A stretch of DNA of 7,075 bases from Capsulimonas sp. (GTDB lineage: Bacteria; Armatimonadota; Armatimonadia; Armatimonadales; Capsulimonadaceae): contig JAOQAA010000114.1 in NCBI GenBank assembly GCA_025963815.1, positions 1 to 7,075 on the forward strand, in the 5' to 3' direction. Position 1 is the stretch's first letter, and every line of letters begins with the position of its first letter. Made by a program: the position numbers and the translations under genes. Positions 6,843 through 7,075 of the stretch are shown here, in pieces. The notes under the pieces were generated by a model that saw only the letters and a list, made by a program, of their open reading frames with translations, did no database searches and had not been told where the DNA came from.

Positions 6843-7075
6843 TTAATCGTCCAGCGCTTTCTCCAGCCGTTTTCGGAGTTCCCTGAGTTCTTCGCTCAGA
6901 TCCGACTGCTTCTTTTTCGAATGCAGATCGGCTGTGGTCGCTTCCGAGAGCAGCTTGACGATCTGATCGAGCGTCCGCGCGGTCTTCTTTTTCCCGTACG
7001 TGCTCAGATGGTCGCGCTCTTCCGGGACCGCCGAAATGACGGCGTCGATCTTGGTGATCTGACGCTTTAAAGACT
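6843..7075 (-). CDS. C-terminal 76 residues of an unrecognised coiled-coil-like protein, 5'-truncated by the window edge
   Basis: An open minus-strand frame enters from the right edge and ends with TAA at 6843-6845. The visible part has no in-frame ATG or GTG, so the start lies outside the window. The residues begin SLKRQITKIDAVISAVPEER and end LSEELRELRKRLEKALDD. The sequence is highly charged, with three-lysine clusters near residues 28 and 53, and the last 20 residues follow a heptad-like pattern suggesting a coiled coil or helical hairpin. I cannot assign a family from this tail. It is probably a real gene, because the frame has coding-like composition, ends cleanly and sits 29 bases before the phosphoesterase on the same strand. 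Confidence 0.65.
   Translation of the reverse strand, partial: SLKRQITKIDAVISAVPEERDHLSTYGKKKTARTLDQIVKLLSEATTADLHSKKKQSDLSEELRELRKRLEKALDD

Overview
The window looks like ordinary chromosomal DNA of a moderately high-GC bacterium, with no phage, plasmid, CRISPR, tRNA or rRNA signals. Candidate lineages from protein style are soil-type phyla that carry SigB/F/G-like sigma factors outside Bacillota (Armatimonadota, for example). This placement is a weak impression from reading the proteins; no search was done.

Layout. On the + strand, the left edge holds the C-terminal 548 residues of an ATP-dependent Lon protease (part of the N-terminal domain, AAA+ module and Ser-Lys protease domain), ending at 1648. 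A 264-base intergenic region (1649-1912) separates it from a convergent minus-strand gene. It holds a near-perfect 79-bp inverted repeat with a 48-base spacer, built from nested hairpin units, and a second small hairpin element. Everything to the right is on the minus strand and closely spaced, so it may be one operon. In transcription order it holds: the C-terminal 76 residues of an unrecognised coiled-coil-like protein (7075-6843); a YfcE-like metallophosphoesterase (6813-6175); a Ppx/GppA-type phosphatase whose ATG overlaps the previous stop by 4 bases (6178-5246); a SigB/SigF/SigG-type sigma factor (5162-4239); an unrecognised 231-aa protein in DNA of about 44% GC (4190-3495); and an N-acyl-D-amino-acid deacylase (3484-1913).

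How the genes may work together. Two phosphoester/phosphoanhydride enzymes, one possibly acting on polyphosphate or (p)ppGpp, followed by a general-stress-type sigma factor, suggest a stress or nutrient-signalling cluster. No anti-sigma factor is visible. The low-GC gene sits between the sigma factor and the deacylase and has its own strong ribosome binding site, so it looks like a later insertion or acquired passenger. The deacylase may be a metabolic passenger that recovers D-amino acids from N-acylated forms. Joint regulation is inferred from spacing and strand alone.

Most of the window is conventional. The parts worth a second look are the intergenic palindrome, the low-GC orphan gene and the linkage of Ppx to the sigma factor. 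I see no convincing evidence of a new multi-gene system.
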